Origin: DATEAV01 sp964575425
Lineage (GTDB): Bacteria > Chloroflexota > Anaerolineae > Anaerolineales > E44-bin32
DNA length: 9,764 bases
Direction of reading: 5' to 3'
Assembly: GCA_964575425.1 (NCBI GenBank)
Contig: CAZNRD010000074.1
Span: forward strand, 1-9,764
Shown here in pieces: positions 1 to 6,831 of the stretch. The position numbers were made by a program, and so were the translations under genes. Below the pieces are notes generated by a model, which worked only from the letters and a program-made list of their open reading frames with translations, made no database searches and was not told where the DNA came from. The first letter of the stretch is position 1. Every line of letters starts with the position of its first letter.

Positions 1-560
1 CCTATGACTACCCCCGCGGCGTCGTGCGCGAGCAGGCCAACTGCCGCTACGGGCCCGGCGTCGCCTACCTCTTCGAGTGGGGGCTGTATCCCAGCGATCG
101 CGTCCGCATCCATAACCGCAACGAGGACGGCACCTGGGTCTACGTCGATCCGAACACCTACGTCGGCATGTGCTGGGTCGCCGCCCGATTGCTCGACATC
201 CAGGGCGACATCATGGCGCTCGACACCTACTACGGCCTGCTGCCCTACTCCGACCTCTACCGCCCACCCAGGAACGTCCGCGCCAGCCGCGAGGGGGAGG
301 ACGTCTGGATCGCGTGGGACCCGGTGTGGATGACAGAGGACGACTACCGCGGCTACCTCGTCGAAGCCTGGGTCTGCCGCGAAGGCCGCATCGTCTTCGT
401 CCCCGTCCTGGCCTATGACCCCGCTCGCGTCCGCGACACGCTGGTGATCATCCGCGACGAGCGCGGCTGCTCACAGCCCTCGCGCGGACGGCTCTTCACC
501 GTCGACAAGTACGGCTACACCGTCCCCGTCGAAATCTTCTGGCCCGCCTGGCCCCCATAG
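1..560 (+). CDS. SH3-like / fibronectin-III-like protein, C-terminal part (5' truncated)
   Basis: The reading frame is open from the window edge (first full codon at position 3) to a TAG at 558-560, so the start lies upstream and 185 residues are visible. Fragment residues about 9-65 resemble a bacterial SH3 (SH3b) module: N-C-R-Y-G-P-G near residues 13-19, a G-T-W-V-Y-V strand, and C-W-V near 57-59. The two cysteines (14 and 57) could form a disulfide, which would suit an exported protein. Residues about 88-185 look like one fibronectin-III-type beta domain with two further cysteines, ending in W-P-A-W-P-P. This layout is familiar to me from large secreted or surface proteins of Chloroflexota. 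The likely role is extracytoplasmic binding (wall, polysaccharide or protein), but the signal peptide, any catalytic domain and any anchor would be upstream and are not seen. A GTG at 24 is internal to the domain and is not the real start. The domain call is fairly secure; the function is unknown. Confidence 0.75.
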   Translation, partial: YDYPRGVVREQANCRYGPGVAYLFEWGLYPSDRVRIHNRNEDGTWVYVDPNTYVGMCWVAARLLDIQGDIMALDTYYGLLPYSDLYRPPRNVRASREGEDVWIAWDPVWMTEDDYRGYLVEAWVCREGRIVFVPVLAYDPARVRDTLVIIRDERGCSQPSRGRLFTVDKYGYTVPVEIFWPAWPP

Positions 561-570
561 GTCCGCTTCA

Positions 571-611
571 CCAGCCCCTCCGCTGGCCGCTGCGCCCACC
601 TATGCTAGACT
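571..611 (+). promoter_or_regulatory. possible promoter for the lyase/symporter pair, with small upstream hairpin
   Basis: An AT-richer patch in a GC-rich 75-bp gap reads TATGCTAGACT at 601-611. Either TATGCT (601-606) or TAGACT (606-611) could act as a -10 element, and transcription would then start about 20 nt before the ATG at 636. No convincing -35 lies at the right distance: CTGGCC at 583-588 matches only three of six positions. Just upstream, CCAGC (571-575) and GCTGG (582-586) can form a 5-bp hairpin with a 6-nt loop. It has no T tract, so it is at best a weak terminator for the preceding gene. Confidence 0.3.
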
Positions 612-635
612 TTCGCCGGGGGAAGGAGGGGACCC

Positions 636-2090
636 ATGGCGCTGCCGTTTCCTCCTCGGGGACGTTCCAAGGAAGAGGTCCTGGCCGAAATGCGGGCAGC
701 CCGCGACCACGACGTCGCCTGGCGCAACGGCCGCGTCTTCGGCCTGGTGTACCAGCTCGGCGAAGACGTCGAAGACCTGCTGCAGCGGGCCTACACCCTC
801 TTCTTCGCCGAAAACGGCCTCAACCCGGCCGCCTTCCCCAGCCTCCGCAAGTTCGAGACCGAAGTCGTGGCCATGACCGCCAGCCTGCTCGGCGGCGACG
901 AGAACACCGTCGGCACAATGACCTCCGGCGGCACCGAGAGCCTGCTCATGGCCGTCAAGACCGCGCGCGATTGGGCCCGCCGCCACCGGTCCGACGTGCG
1001 CCACCCGGAAATGGTCCTGCCGCTCTCGGCACATCCGGCCTTCGATAAGGCCGCCGAGTACTTCGGCGTGCGCGCCGTGCACGTCCCGCCCCGCGCCGAC
1101 TACCGCGCCGACGCCGAAGCCATGCGCCGCGCCATCACGCCGAACACCGTCCTCATGGTCGGCTCGGCGCCCTCCTATCCCCACGGCGTCATCGACCCCA
1201 TCGCCAACCTCTCGGAAGTGGCGCGCGAGCACGGACTGCTCTTCCACGTCGACGCCTGCGTCGGCGGCTTCATGCTTCCCTTCCTGCGGGATTTGGGCTA
1301 CCCCATCCCCGACTTCGACTTCCGCCTCCCGGGCGTCACCTCGATGTCGGCGGACCTGCACAAGTTCGGCTACGCCGCCAAGGGCGCTTCGGTCATCCTC
1401 TACCGCACGCCGGAATTGCGCCGCCATCAGTTTTTCATCTACACCGACTGGCCCGGCGGCATCTACCCGTCGTCGGCGCTGGCAGGGACAAGGCCCGGCG
1501 GCCCGGTGGCCGCGGCCTGGGCGCTGCTGCATTACCTGGGCGCCGAGGGTTATCGCCACATCGCCGATGTCGTGATGCAGACCACGCGCAAGATCCAGCA
1601 GGGCATCGCAGCCATCCCCGGCATCCGCGTCCTGGGCGACCCCGAGATGAGCGTCTTCGCCATCGGTTCGGATGGCGTCGACATTTACGAGGTGGCCGAC
1701 GAGCTGGCACTGCGCGGCTGGCACTTCGACCGCCAGCATTTCCCGCCCAGCCTGCACGTCACCGTCACCTATCCCCACGCCGCCGTCGCCGATGAATTTC
1801 TGACAGACCTGGCGGCGGCCGTCGCCGTCGTCCGCAGGCCAAGCCTGCGCCGGTGGCTCAACCGCCTGCTGGTGTCGCTGGCCGACTTCCTCGTCCGTCT
1901 GCTGCCCGAACGCTGGGTCAGCGCTCTGATGCGGCGCCTGTCGGCGCTGCTCGGGGGTTCCGGCGGACTGCCGGGACGCATGGCGCCGATGTATGGCATG
2001 ATCGGCACCCTGCCCAACCGGGGTGACCTGCGGGAGCTGGTGACCGACCTGATCGACAACATGATGCGCTATCACCCGCCTCAGACCTGA
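636..2090 (+). CDS. sphingosine-1-phosphate lyase-like PLP-dependent enzyme (group II decarboxylase fold)
   Basis: This 484-residue protein belongs to the PLP-dependent group II decarboxylase/sphinganine-1-phosphate aldolase family. The family retro-aldol reaction splits a long-chain base phosphate into a fatty aldehyde and phosphoethanolamine. Visible marks are T-S-G-G-T-E-S at 96-102 (PLP phosphate cradle), H204-V-D206-A-C-V-G-G (Asp for the pyridine nitrogen, His for ring stacking), and S-A-D-L-H-K-F-G-Y with K243 as the Schiff-base lysine. Near the C terminus, M-A-P-M-Y-G-M at 449-455 matches the A-x-I-Y-G-M signature typical of S1P lyases rather than glutamate decarboxylases. The N-terminal membrane anchor of eukaryotic SPL is absent. 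Instead, residues about 402-440 form an Arg/Leu-rich amphipathic stretch before the Y-G-M motif. The ATG at 636 has AAGGAGG at 623-629. A symporter gene follows 34 nt after the stop. The family call is strong; the substrate could be another phosphorylated amino alcohol or an amino acid. Confidence 0.87.
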   Translation: MALPFPPRGRSKEEVLAEMRAARDHDVAWRNGRVFGLVYQLGEDVEDLLQRAYTLFFAENGLNPAAFPSLRKFETEVVAMTASLLGGDENTVGTMTSGGTESLLMAVKTARDWARRHRSDVRHPEMVLPLSAHPAFDKAAEYFGVRAVHVPPRADYRADAEAMRRAITPNTVLMVGSAPSYPHGVIDPIANLSEVAREHGLLFHVDACVGGFMLPFLRDLGYPIPDFDFRLPGVTSMSADLHKFGYAAKGASVILYRTPELRRHQFFIYTDWPGGIYPSSALAGTRPGGPVAAAWALLHYLGAEGYRHIADVVMQTTRKIQQGIAAIPGIRVLGDPEMSVFAIGSDGVDIYEVADELALRGWHFDRQHFPPSLHVTVTYPHAAVADEFLTDLAAAVAVVRRPSLRRWLNRLLVSLADFLVRLLPERWVSALMRRLSALLGGSGGLPGRMAPMYGMIGTLPNRGDLRELVTDLIDNMMRYHPPQT

Positions 2091-2124
2091 GCCGGATCCC
2101 TCCCCATTGCCACAGGAGGCAGCC

Positions 2125-3582
2125 ATGGGCACACCCGTCGAGTCCCGCGCCGAGCGCCTTCCTTTCTGGACCAAGGCGATCTTTGGCTCCGGAGACTGGA
2201 GCATCTCCTCGTTCGGGACACTGCGCCAGATCTTCTACGCCATCTTCCTCACCGACGTGGTCGGGCTCGAGGCGCGGCTGGCCTCGGTGGCGGCCCTCAT
2301 CGGAGTCCTCTGGGACGCGGTCAACGACCCTCTGGTGGGCATCCTGAGCGACCGCATTCGCACCCGGTGGGGTCGGCGGCGCCCCTTCCTGCTCTTCTTC
2401 GCCGTCCCCTTCGGACTGGGGTTCGCCCTCCTGTGGTGGGCGCCGCCCTGGGAGTCACAGCTGGCCCTGGCCGCGACCATCACGCTGGTCTACATACTCA
2501 GCGACACCTTCCAGACTCTGATCTACGTCCCCCTGTACTCGCTGACGCCGGAAATCACGCTGGACTACGACGAACGCACCACGCTGACCACCTACCGCAT
2601 GTTCTTCAACCTGCTGGCCTCCCTCGTGACCGCCGTCGCCGCGCCGGTGATCGTCGACGCCGTGCTGGCTGGAGGGGCCACGCAGCAGCAGGGCTACCTC
2701 ATTGTTGGTGCATTGTTCGGAGGCCTGGCTGTGCTGCCCTTGCTTCTCATCTTCTTCACCGTGCGCGAGCGGAGGCGCAGCGAGGCGGAGATCGAGAGCG
2801 AGCGGCGCACGCCGGTGCGGGCCATCATCCGAATGGCATGGAACAACATCCCCTTCCGCTTCGCCACCGGCATCTACATGCTCAACTGGATCACCTTTGA
2901 CCTGGTGGCGCTCGTCCTGCCCTTCTTTCTCACCTACTGGGTGGCCGGCGGGAATCTCTTGGCCAAGGCCATGGGCATGCCGCTCGAATCGGCGGCGCTG
3001 GGCCTGCTCCTGATCACCTCGGTGCTGATGCTCCCCTTCTGGATGTGGCTGGCACATCGGCTGAGCAAGCACGTGGCCTACATCATCGGCATGGCGTTCT
3101 GGGCGGCGGTGCAGATGCTCGTCTTCGCCGTGCAGCCGGGACAGGTGACCCTGGTGCTGACCCTGGCAGTGCTGGCTGGGATATCGGTCTCCACGGCCCA
3201 TGTCCTGCCGGATGCGCTCTTCCCCGATGTCATCGAATGGGACGAGCTGCGCACGGGCCGCCGGCGCGAGGGCATCTACTACGGGGTGAAGAACTTCATC
3301 CGCAAGCTCACCGGCGCGCTGGCCATCTTCCTGGCGCTGCAGGTGCTGGGTTGGTTCGGCTATCAGACGCCGCCCGAAGGCGCCACGACCTTCGTGCAGT
3401 CGCCGCCGACGCTGGCCGCCATCCGCTTCCTCATCGGACCCCTCGGCGCTGCTATGCTGCTGAGCGCAGTCGCGATGGCCTGGTTCTATCCGCTGACGCG
3501 CGAACGACACGCGCGCGTGCGCGCCCTGCTGGCCCGGCGGCGCGCCCGGGCCAGACTAGCGCAGCATCAGCCCGACTCCTAG
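2125..3582 (+). CDS. GPH (MelB-type) sugar:cation symporter, MFS superfamily
   Basis: This 485-residue polytopic protein has about 12 hydrophobic segments and the hallmarks of the glycoside-pentoside-hexuronide:cation symporter family. D64-A-V-N-D68-P in TM2 matches the pair of aspartates that bind the coupling cation in MelB, and it is followed by the loop R-T-R-W-G-R-R-R-P at 79-87. The second-half family motif P-D-V-I-E-W-D-E-L-R-T-G-R-R-R-E-G lies at 367-383. Expected role: cation-driven uptake of a glycoside, uronide or similar solute across the inner membrane; the sugar cannot be read from the sequence. I chose the ATG at 2125 because AGGAGG (2114-2119) lies 5 nt upstream; an in-frame TTG at 2107 precedes that site and is unlikely. 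The gene follows the SPL-like gene by 34 nt, so co-transcription is likely. The Arg-rich cytoplasmic tail (461-485) is encoded over the 27 bp shared with the convergent permease gene. Confidence 0.88.
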   Translation: MGTPVESRAERLPFWTKAIFGSGDWSISSFGTLRQIFYAIFLTDVVGLEARLASVAALIGVLWDAVNDPLVGILSDRIRTRWGRRRPFLLFFAVPFGLGFALLWWAPPWESQLALAATITLVYILSDTFQTLIYVPLYSLTPEITLDYDERTTLTTYRMFFNLLASLVTAVAAPVIVDAVLAGGATQQQGYLIVGALFGGLAVLPLLLIFFTVRERRRSEAEIESERRTPVRAIIRMAWNNIPFRFATGIYMLNWITFDLVALVLPFFLTYWVAGGNLLAKAMGMPLESAALGLLLITSVLMLPFWMWLAHRLSKHVAYIIGMAFWAAVQMLVFAVQPGQVTLVLTLAVLAGISVSTAHVLPDALFPDVIEWDELRTGRRREGIYYGVKNFIRKLTGALAIFLALQVLGWFGYQTPPEGATTFVQSPPTLAAIRFLIGPLGAAMLLSAVAMAWFYPLTRERHARVRALLARRRARARLAQHQPDS

Positions 3583-4272
3583 CAGAAGAAGCAGGATCAG
3601 GACGAGTCTGCGAAAGAGCGTTGGGCTGATGTGGCGGTCGAGCCGGAAGCCGACCGCCAGGCCGGCCAGGAGAGTGGGCAGGCCCAGGCCATAGTCCCAA
3701 AGCACAATGCCGGTCAGGTTGCCGGCCACGGCATGCCCAAGGATGACCAGCAAGTCGCTCAGCAGGAACATCCCCTGCAGGTTGGCCTTGAATTCGGCAG
3801 GTTCCCAGCCGCGTGCGTGACCGTAGAGCACTAGCGGCGGCCCTGAGGTGTTGTAGGCGCCGCCAAGCAGGCCGGCGGCGAAGCCGAAGCCGCCCTCCCA
3901 CTCGCGGCGCTCCAGCCGCGGAAGCCTTGGACTCACCAGGACGTAGCCGGCGTATGCGGCGATGACGCCTCCCAGGATCGGGACGGTGATCGCCTCCGGC
4001 ACCCGGCGCAGGATCAGAATGCCGAGGGGGATGCCGAGGACCATGCCGGCGGTCAGCAGGGAGATGGCACGCAGTCGAATTGCCGCGCGGTAGCGGATCA
4101 GCAACAGGATTTCAATCGTCCCCGCCCACAGCGCCACCAATGGCGAGGCGATGCGCAGGCCAACCCAGGCCGGGAGGATCGCCATCGCCACCAGCGCCGA
4201 GCCAAAGCCGGTCGCGCTCTGCGTCAGAGCGGCCAGAAAGGCTGCCAGCAGGATGATGAGGATCGTCATCAT
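3556..4272 (-). CDS. TSUP family permease (TauE/SafE-like, sulfite/organosulfur or anion exporter)
   Basis: The 238-residue membrane protein has 7-8 hydrophobic segments and the internal two-fold pattern of the TSUP (TauE/SafE, old DUF81) family. The first-half motif Q-S-A-T-G-F-G lies at 18-24 and the second-half motif G-L-L-G-G-A-Y-N-T-S-G-P-P at 134-146. Family members move sulfite, sulfoacetate, thiosulfate or other small anions across the inner membrane; the substrate here is unknown. The frame is open far upstream (to 4536), but those extra 88 residues are polar, overlap the divergent gene and look non-coding. I therefore start at the ATG at 4272, with a second ATG at 4269 as an alternative; 238 residues fits the family. 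No good Shine-Dalgarno is visible, and a promoter-like site ends only 17 nt upstream of the ATG, so the leader would be very short. The 3' end overlaps the convergent symporter gene by 27 bp. Confidence 0.82.
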   Translation of the reverse strand: MMTILIILLAAFLAALTQSATGFGSALVAMAILPAWVGLRIASPLVALWAGTIEILLLIRYRAAIRLRAISLLTAGMVLGIPLGILILRRVPEAITVPILGGVIAAYAGYVLVSPRLPRLERREWEGGFGFAAGLLGGAYNTSGPPLVLYGHARGWEPAEFKANLQGMFLLSDLLVILGHAVAGNLTGIVLWDYGLGLPTLLAGLAVGFRLDRHISPTLFRRLVLILLLLLGVGLMLR

Positions 4273-4289
4273 GGCCGCGGTCTCGCAGC

Positions 4290-4318
4290 ACTCTACGACA
4301 GGTTCCCTTTCAGGGCAA
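4290..4318 (-). promoter_or_regulatory. candidate sigma70-type promoter for the TSUP permease
   Basis: Read on the minus strand, TTGCCC (complement of 4313-4318) and TAGAGT (complement of 4290-4295) are separated by exactly 17 nt. Each matches four of six positions of TTGACA/TATAAT. Transcription would begin about 10 nt before the ATG at 4272, giving a leader too short for a normal ribosome binding site, in agreement with none being visible. This is inferred from pattern only. Confidence 0.35.
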
Positions 4319-4331
4319 GCGGCCGGGTGGA

Positions 4332-4361
4332 TTGGCTTGACAGGCGAATCTGTGCGAGAAT
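4332..4361 (+). promoter_or_regulatory. candidate promoter for the thiolase-like/DUF35 operon, with about 110-nt leader
   Basis: TTGGCT (4332-4337) is followed after 18 nt by GAGAAT (4356-4361), which is directly preceded by TGC, an extended -10 pattern. A perfect TTGACA at 4337-4342 lies inside the same stretch but is only 13 nt from GAGAAT, so it may be a fortuitous or overlapping element. The transcript would carry a leader of roughly 110 nt before the ATG at 4481. That leader contains the short palindrome TTCCAGGAA (4434-4442), which is too small to call an operator. No riboswitch fold was recognised. The site faces the permease promoter in the 208-bp divergent gap. Confidence 0.35.
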
Positions 4362-4480
4362 CACGAGGCAAGCGTGCGGGTGGCATCTTCTCACATCTGG
4401 CTTCACCGTCCCGGAGGTGCGTCGCAGGCGAGCTTCCAGGAACTTCCCCTTGCCCAATCGTCGAGTCCAGGAGATCAGGC

Positions 4481-5632
4481 ATGAATGAACGGGTCGCCAT
4501 CGTCGGCGTCGGCTGGGCGGGGTTCCGCCCTACCACGCCGGACCTCTCCTACAAGGAAATGATGTACCAGGCCGCCGTGCGAGCCTACGACGACGCCGGC
4601 GTCGATCCCCGGCGCGACGTCGAAAGCTTCGTGACCGTGTCCGAGGACTTCCACGAGGGCACGAGCATCTTCGACGAGTACGTGCCGGATCAACTCGGCG
4701 GGGCCCTGAAGCCGGTGCACACCATCGGCGGCGACGGCCTGCACGGCCTGTCCACGGCCTACATGCTCATCCGCACGGGGCTCTTCGACATCGTCGCCGT
4801 CGAGGGGCACAGCAAGGCATCCAACGTCCTCACCCTGCCTCACATCACGGCCTACGCCCAGGACCCGGTCCTCAACCGCCCACTCGGGTGGAACAGCGAA
4901 TTCATCGCCGGCATGGAGATGAACCGCTTCCTGCACGAGACCGGCACCACGCGTGAGCAGTGCGCGGCGGTGGTAGTGAAGAACCGGCGCAACGCGCTGC
5001 GCAACCCGCTCGCCTCCTACGGCGCCGACGTCACCATCGACGAGGTCCTGGTCGGGCCGCCGTTGGCCTGGCCACTGGGCGAGCGCGAGGCGGCGCGGCT
5101 GGTCGACGGCGCGGTGGTGATGGTGCTGGCGAGCGAGGAGCGGGCGCGGAACCTCAGCGGCGAGCCGGTCTGGATCCTCGGGGCAGGGTGGTGCAGCGAT
5201 GCCCCGTCGCTGGAGAGCCGCTCGTGGGAGCAGGCGGTCTACGCCGCCGAAGCCGCCGCCCGCGCCTACCAGCAGGCGGGCATCAAACAGCCCTCGCTCG
5301 AGATCGATTTCGCCGAAGTCGATGACAGCTACGCTTACAAGGAATTGCAGCACCTGGAGGCGCTGGGACTGGCTCGCCCCGGAGAGGCGGGGCTGCTGCT
5401 GGAGGAAGGCGCCTTCGACGCCGACGGCATGCTGCCGGTGAACGTCTCCGGCGGCAGCCTGGGCATCGGACACCTGCTTGACGGCAGCGGGCTGGCGCGG
5501 GCGCTGGAGATCGTGCTGCAGCTGCGCGGCCAGGCCGGAGAACGGCAGCTGGACGAGGTTGAGGTGGGCCTGGCCCAGTCGTGGCGCGGCCTGCCCACCA
5601 CCAGCGGCGCCGTGGTCGTGCTGGGCATCTGA
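4481..5632 (+). CDS. thiolase-fold protein 1, SCP-x/Ltp2-like, catalytic residues not conserved
   Basis: This 383-residue protein has the thiolase layout: N-terminal V-A-I-V-G-V-G strand, a mid-region with V-K-N-R-R-N-A (166-172), and a C-terminal N-V-S-G-G...G-I-G-H (321-331) glycine-rich loop ending in V-V-V-L-G-I. The usual C-x-S-G nucleophile site aligns with G83-G-D85-G86, so the cysteine is missing. The H-D/H-E active-site histidine aligns with D281 in E-V-D-D-S-Y, and the C-terminal cysteine region reads S-W-R-G-L-P-T. H331 of the G-H motif is kept. It therefore cannot do normal thiolase chemistry. The closest known idea is the Ltp2 aldolase type, which works with a DUF35 partner. The ATG at 4481 is chosen because AGGAGA (4469-4474) lies 6 nt upstream and the family N terminus begins here; the frame is open upstream to 4151, but that part is non-coding in character. 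First gene of a four-gene operon. The fold is secure; the reaction is unknown. Confidence 0.85.
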   Translation: MNERVAIVGVGWAGFRPTTPDLSYKEMMYQAAVRAYDDAGVDPRRDVESFVTVSEDFHEGTSIFDEYVPDQLGGALKPVHTIGGDGLHGLSTAYMLIRTGLFDIVAVEGHSKASNVLTLPHITAYAQDPVLNRPLGWNSEFIAGMEMNRFLHETGTTREQCAAVVVKNRRNALRNPLASYGADVTIDEVLVGPPLAWPLGEREAARLVDGAVVMVLASEERARNLSGEPVWILGAGWCSDAPSLESRSWEQAVYAAEAAARAYQQAGIKQPSLEIDFAEVDDSYAYKELQHLEALGLARPGEAGLLLEEGAFDADGMLPVNVSGGSLGIGHLLDGSGLARALEIVLQLRGQAGERQLDEVEVGLAQSWRGLPTTSGAVVVLGI

Positions 5633-5643
5633 GGAGGATAACC

Positions 5644-6816
5644 ATGGGACTTCGAAAAGTCGCCGTCGTCGGCGCCGGCATGACCAGGTTCGTGCGCCGG
5701 GCACTGGAGACCGGAAAGGAGCTCTCCTGGCAAGCGGCATCGATAGCGCTCGAGTCCTGCGAATTGACGCTCGACGATATCGAAGCCGTGTGCATGGGCA
5801 CCGCCCCCGATGCCTTCGATGGGCTGCACATGAAGGCCGAATACCTGAGCGATGGTGCCGGCGCCTGGCGTAAGCCGTACATGCGATCCTTTGTCGGCGG
5901 GGGCACGGGTGTCTTCGCGCCGATACAGGGCTGGTACCACGTCGCCTCCGGCCTGTTCGACACCTGCCTGGTGGTGTGCGAGGAGAAGATGTCCAGCTTC
6001 TACCCGCACGCCCAGGCAGCCTTCGTCACGATTTTCGATCACACGACCGAGCGGGCTCTCTGGCCGAACCTGCTCTGGATCTTCGCCCTGGAGATGAATC
6101 GCTACATGCAGACCTACGGCATCTCCAAGGCGGATGTCGCGCGTGTGGCGGTGAAGAACAAACGCAACGCCGCCGATCATCCCTGTGCCCTGCTCGGCGA
6201 GCCCCAGATCACCGTCGAGGACGTGCTCAAGTCCGAAGTGCTCGCCTGGCCGGTGCAGCGCCTGGATGTCAGCCCGGTCTCCGATGGCGCGGTGGCCATC
6301 GTGCTGGCCGCAGAACACGTCGCACGGCGCCTCACCGATAGGCCAGTGTGGATTCAGGGAGTCGGGTGGTGCCTGGATACGGCCTACTGGACCAACCGCG
6401 ATCTGGCCTATCCTCGCTACGTCGAGGTGGCGGCGCGCATGGCCTACGAGATGGCTGGCATCCGGGAGCCGCGCAAGGAAATCCACATCGTAGAGCCGTA
6501 TGATCCCTTCGACTACAAAGAACTGCACCACCTGGAAGGGCTGCTCCTGGCTGAGCGAGGGCAGGCAGCTCAGCTGGTTGCAGACGGCGTGACCGATCGC
6601 GACGGGGACATGCCGGTCTGCCCCTCGGGAGGCCTGCTGGGCGTGGGCAATCCAATCTCGGCGGCCGGCCTGATGAAGGTGGCTGAGTTGTTCTGGCAGC
6701 TGCGCGGCGAGGCCGGCGCGCGGCAGGTGCCCGGCCAGCCCAAGCGCGGCCTGGCACAGGCCTGGGGGGACCTGATGCAGGTGGGTACGGTGGTCATCCT
6801 CGGGACGAATCCCTGA
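5644..6816 (+). CDS. thiolase-fold protein 2, SCP-x/Ltp2-like, catalytic residues not conserved
   Basis: This 390-residue paralogue of the preceding protein shares V-A-V-V-G-A-G at 6-12, E-M-N-R at 150-153, V-K-N-K-R-N-A at 170-176, a G-V-G-W-C motif at 239-243, Y-K-E-L-H-H-L-E at 291-298 and the C-terminal V-V-I-L-G strand. The nucleophile site aligns with G86-G87-T88-G89 (no Cys). The catalytic His position reads E284-P-Y286-D287-P-F, with Tyr in place of His. The G-H motif is G335-N336, and the terminal Cys site reads A-W-G-D-L. It keeps V-S-P-V-S-D-G-A-V-A at 209-218, the acyl-CoA thiolase-type D-G-A segment that its partner has partly lost. AGGAGG (5632-5637) overlaps the upstream stop and sits 6 nt from the ATG at 5644, suggesting coupled translation. 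A GTG at 5581 inside the previous gene is rejected as a start. Likely forms homo- or hetero-oligomers with protein 1 and the DUF35 proteins; chemistry unknown. Confidence 0.85.
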   Translation: MGLRKVAVVGAGMTRFVRRALETGKELSWQAASIALESCELTLDDIEAVCMGTAPDAFDGLHMKAEYLSDGAGAWRKPYMRSFVGGGTGVFAPIQGWYHVASGLFDTCLVVCEEKMSSFYPHAQAAFVTIFDHTTERALWPNLLWIFALEMNRYMQTYGISKADVARVAVKNKRNAADHPCALLGEPQITVEDVLKSEVLAWPVQRLDVSPVSDGAVAIVLAAEHVARRLTDRPVWIQGVGWCLDTAYWTNRDLAYPRYVEVAARMAYEMAGIREPRKEIHIVEPYDPFDYKELHHLEGLLLAERGQAAQLVADGVTDRDGDMPVCPSGGLLGVGNPISAAGLMKVAELFWQLRGEAGARQVPGQPKRGLAQAWGDLMQVGTVVILGTNP

Positions 6817-6831
6817 GAGGAGAGGCGGCCG

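Noticed and set aside
600..2204. Minus-strand open frame of 534 codons
   Set aside because: Antisense shadow of the SPL-like gene; the plus strand has the complete PLP motif set and a good ribosome binding site.
4305..4315. CCCT-TTC-AGGG mini-hairpin in the divergent gap
   Set aside because: Only 4 bp of stem; expected by chance.
4151..4480. Upstream extension of thiolase-fold protein 1 (110 extra residues)
   Set aside because: The frame is open, but it overlaps the permease gene on the other strand, has no domain, and the proper ribosome binding site and family N terminus are at 4481.
4273..4536. N-terminal extension of the TSUP permease (88 residues, minus strand)
   Set aside because: Polar Pro/Glu/Arg-rich translation with no TSUP counterpart; it would run into the start of the divergent gene. 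The hydrophobic family start is at 4272.
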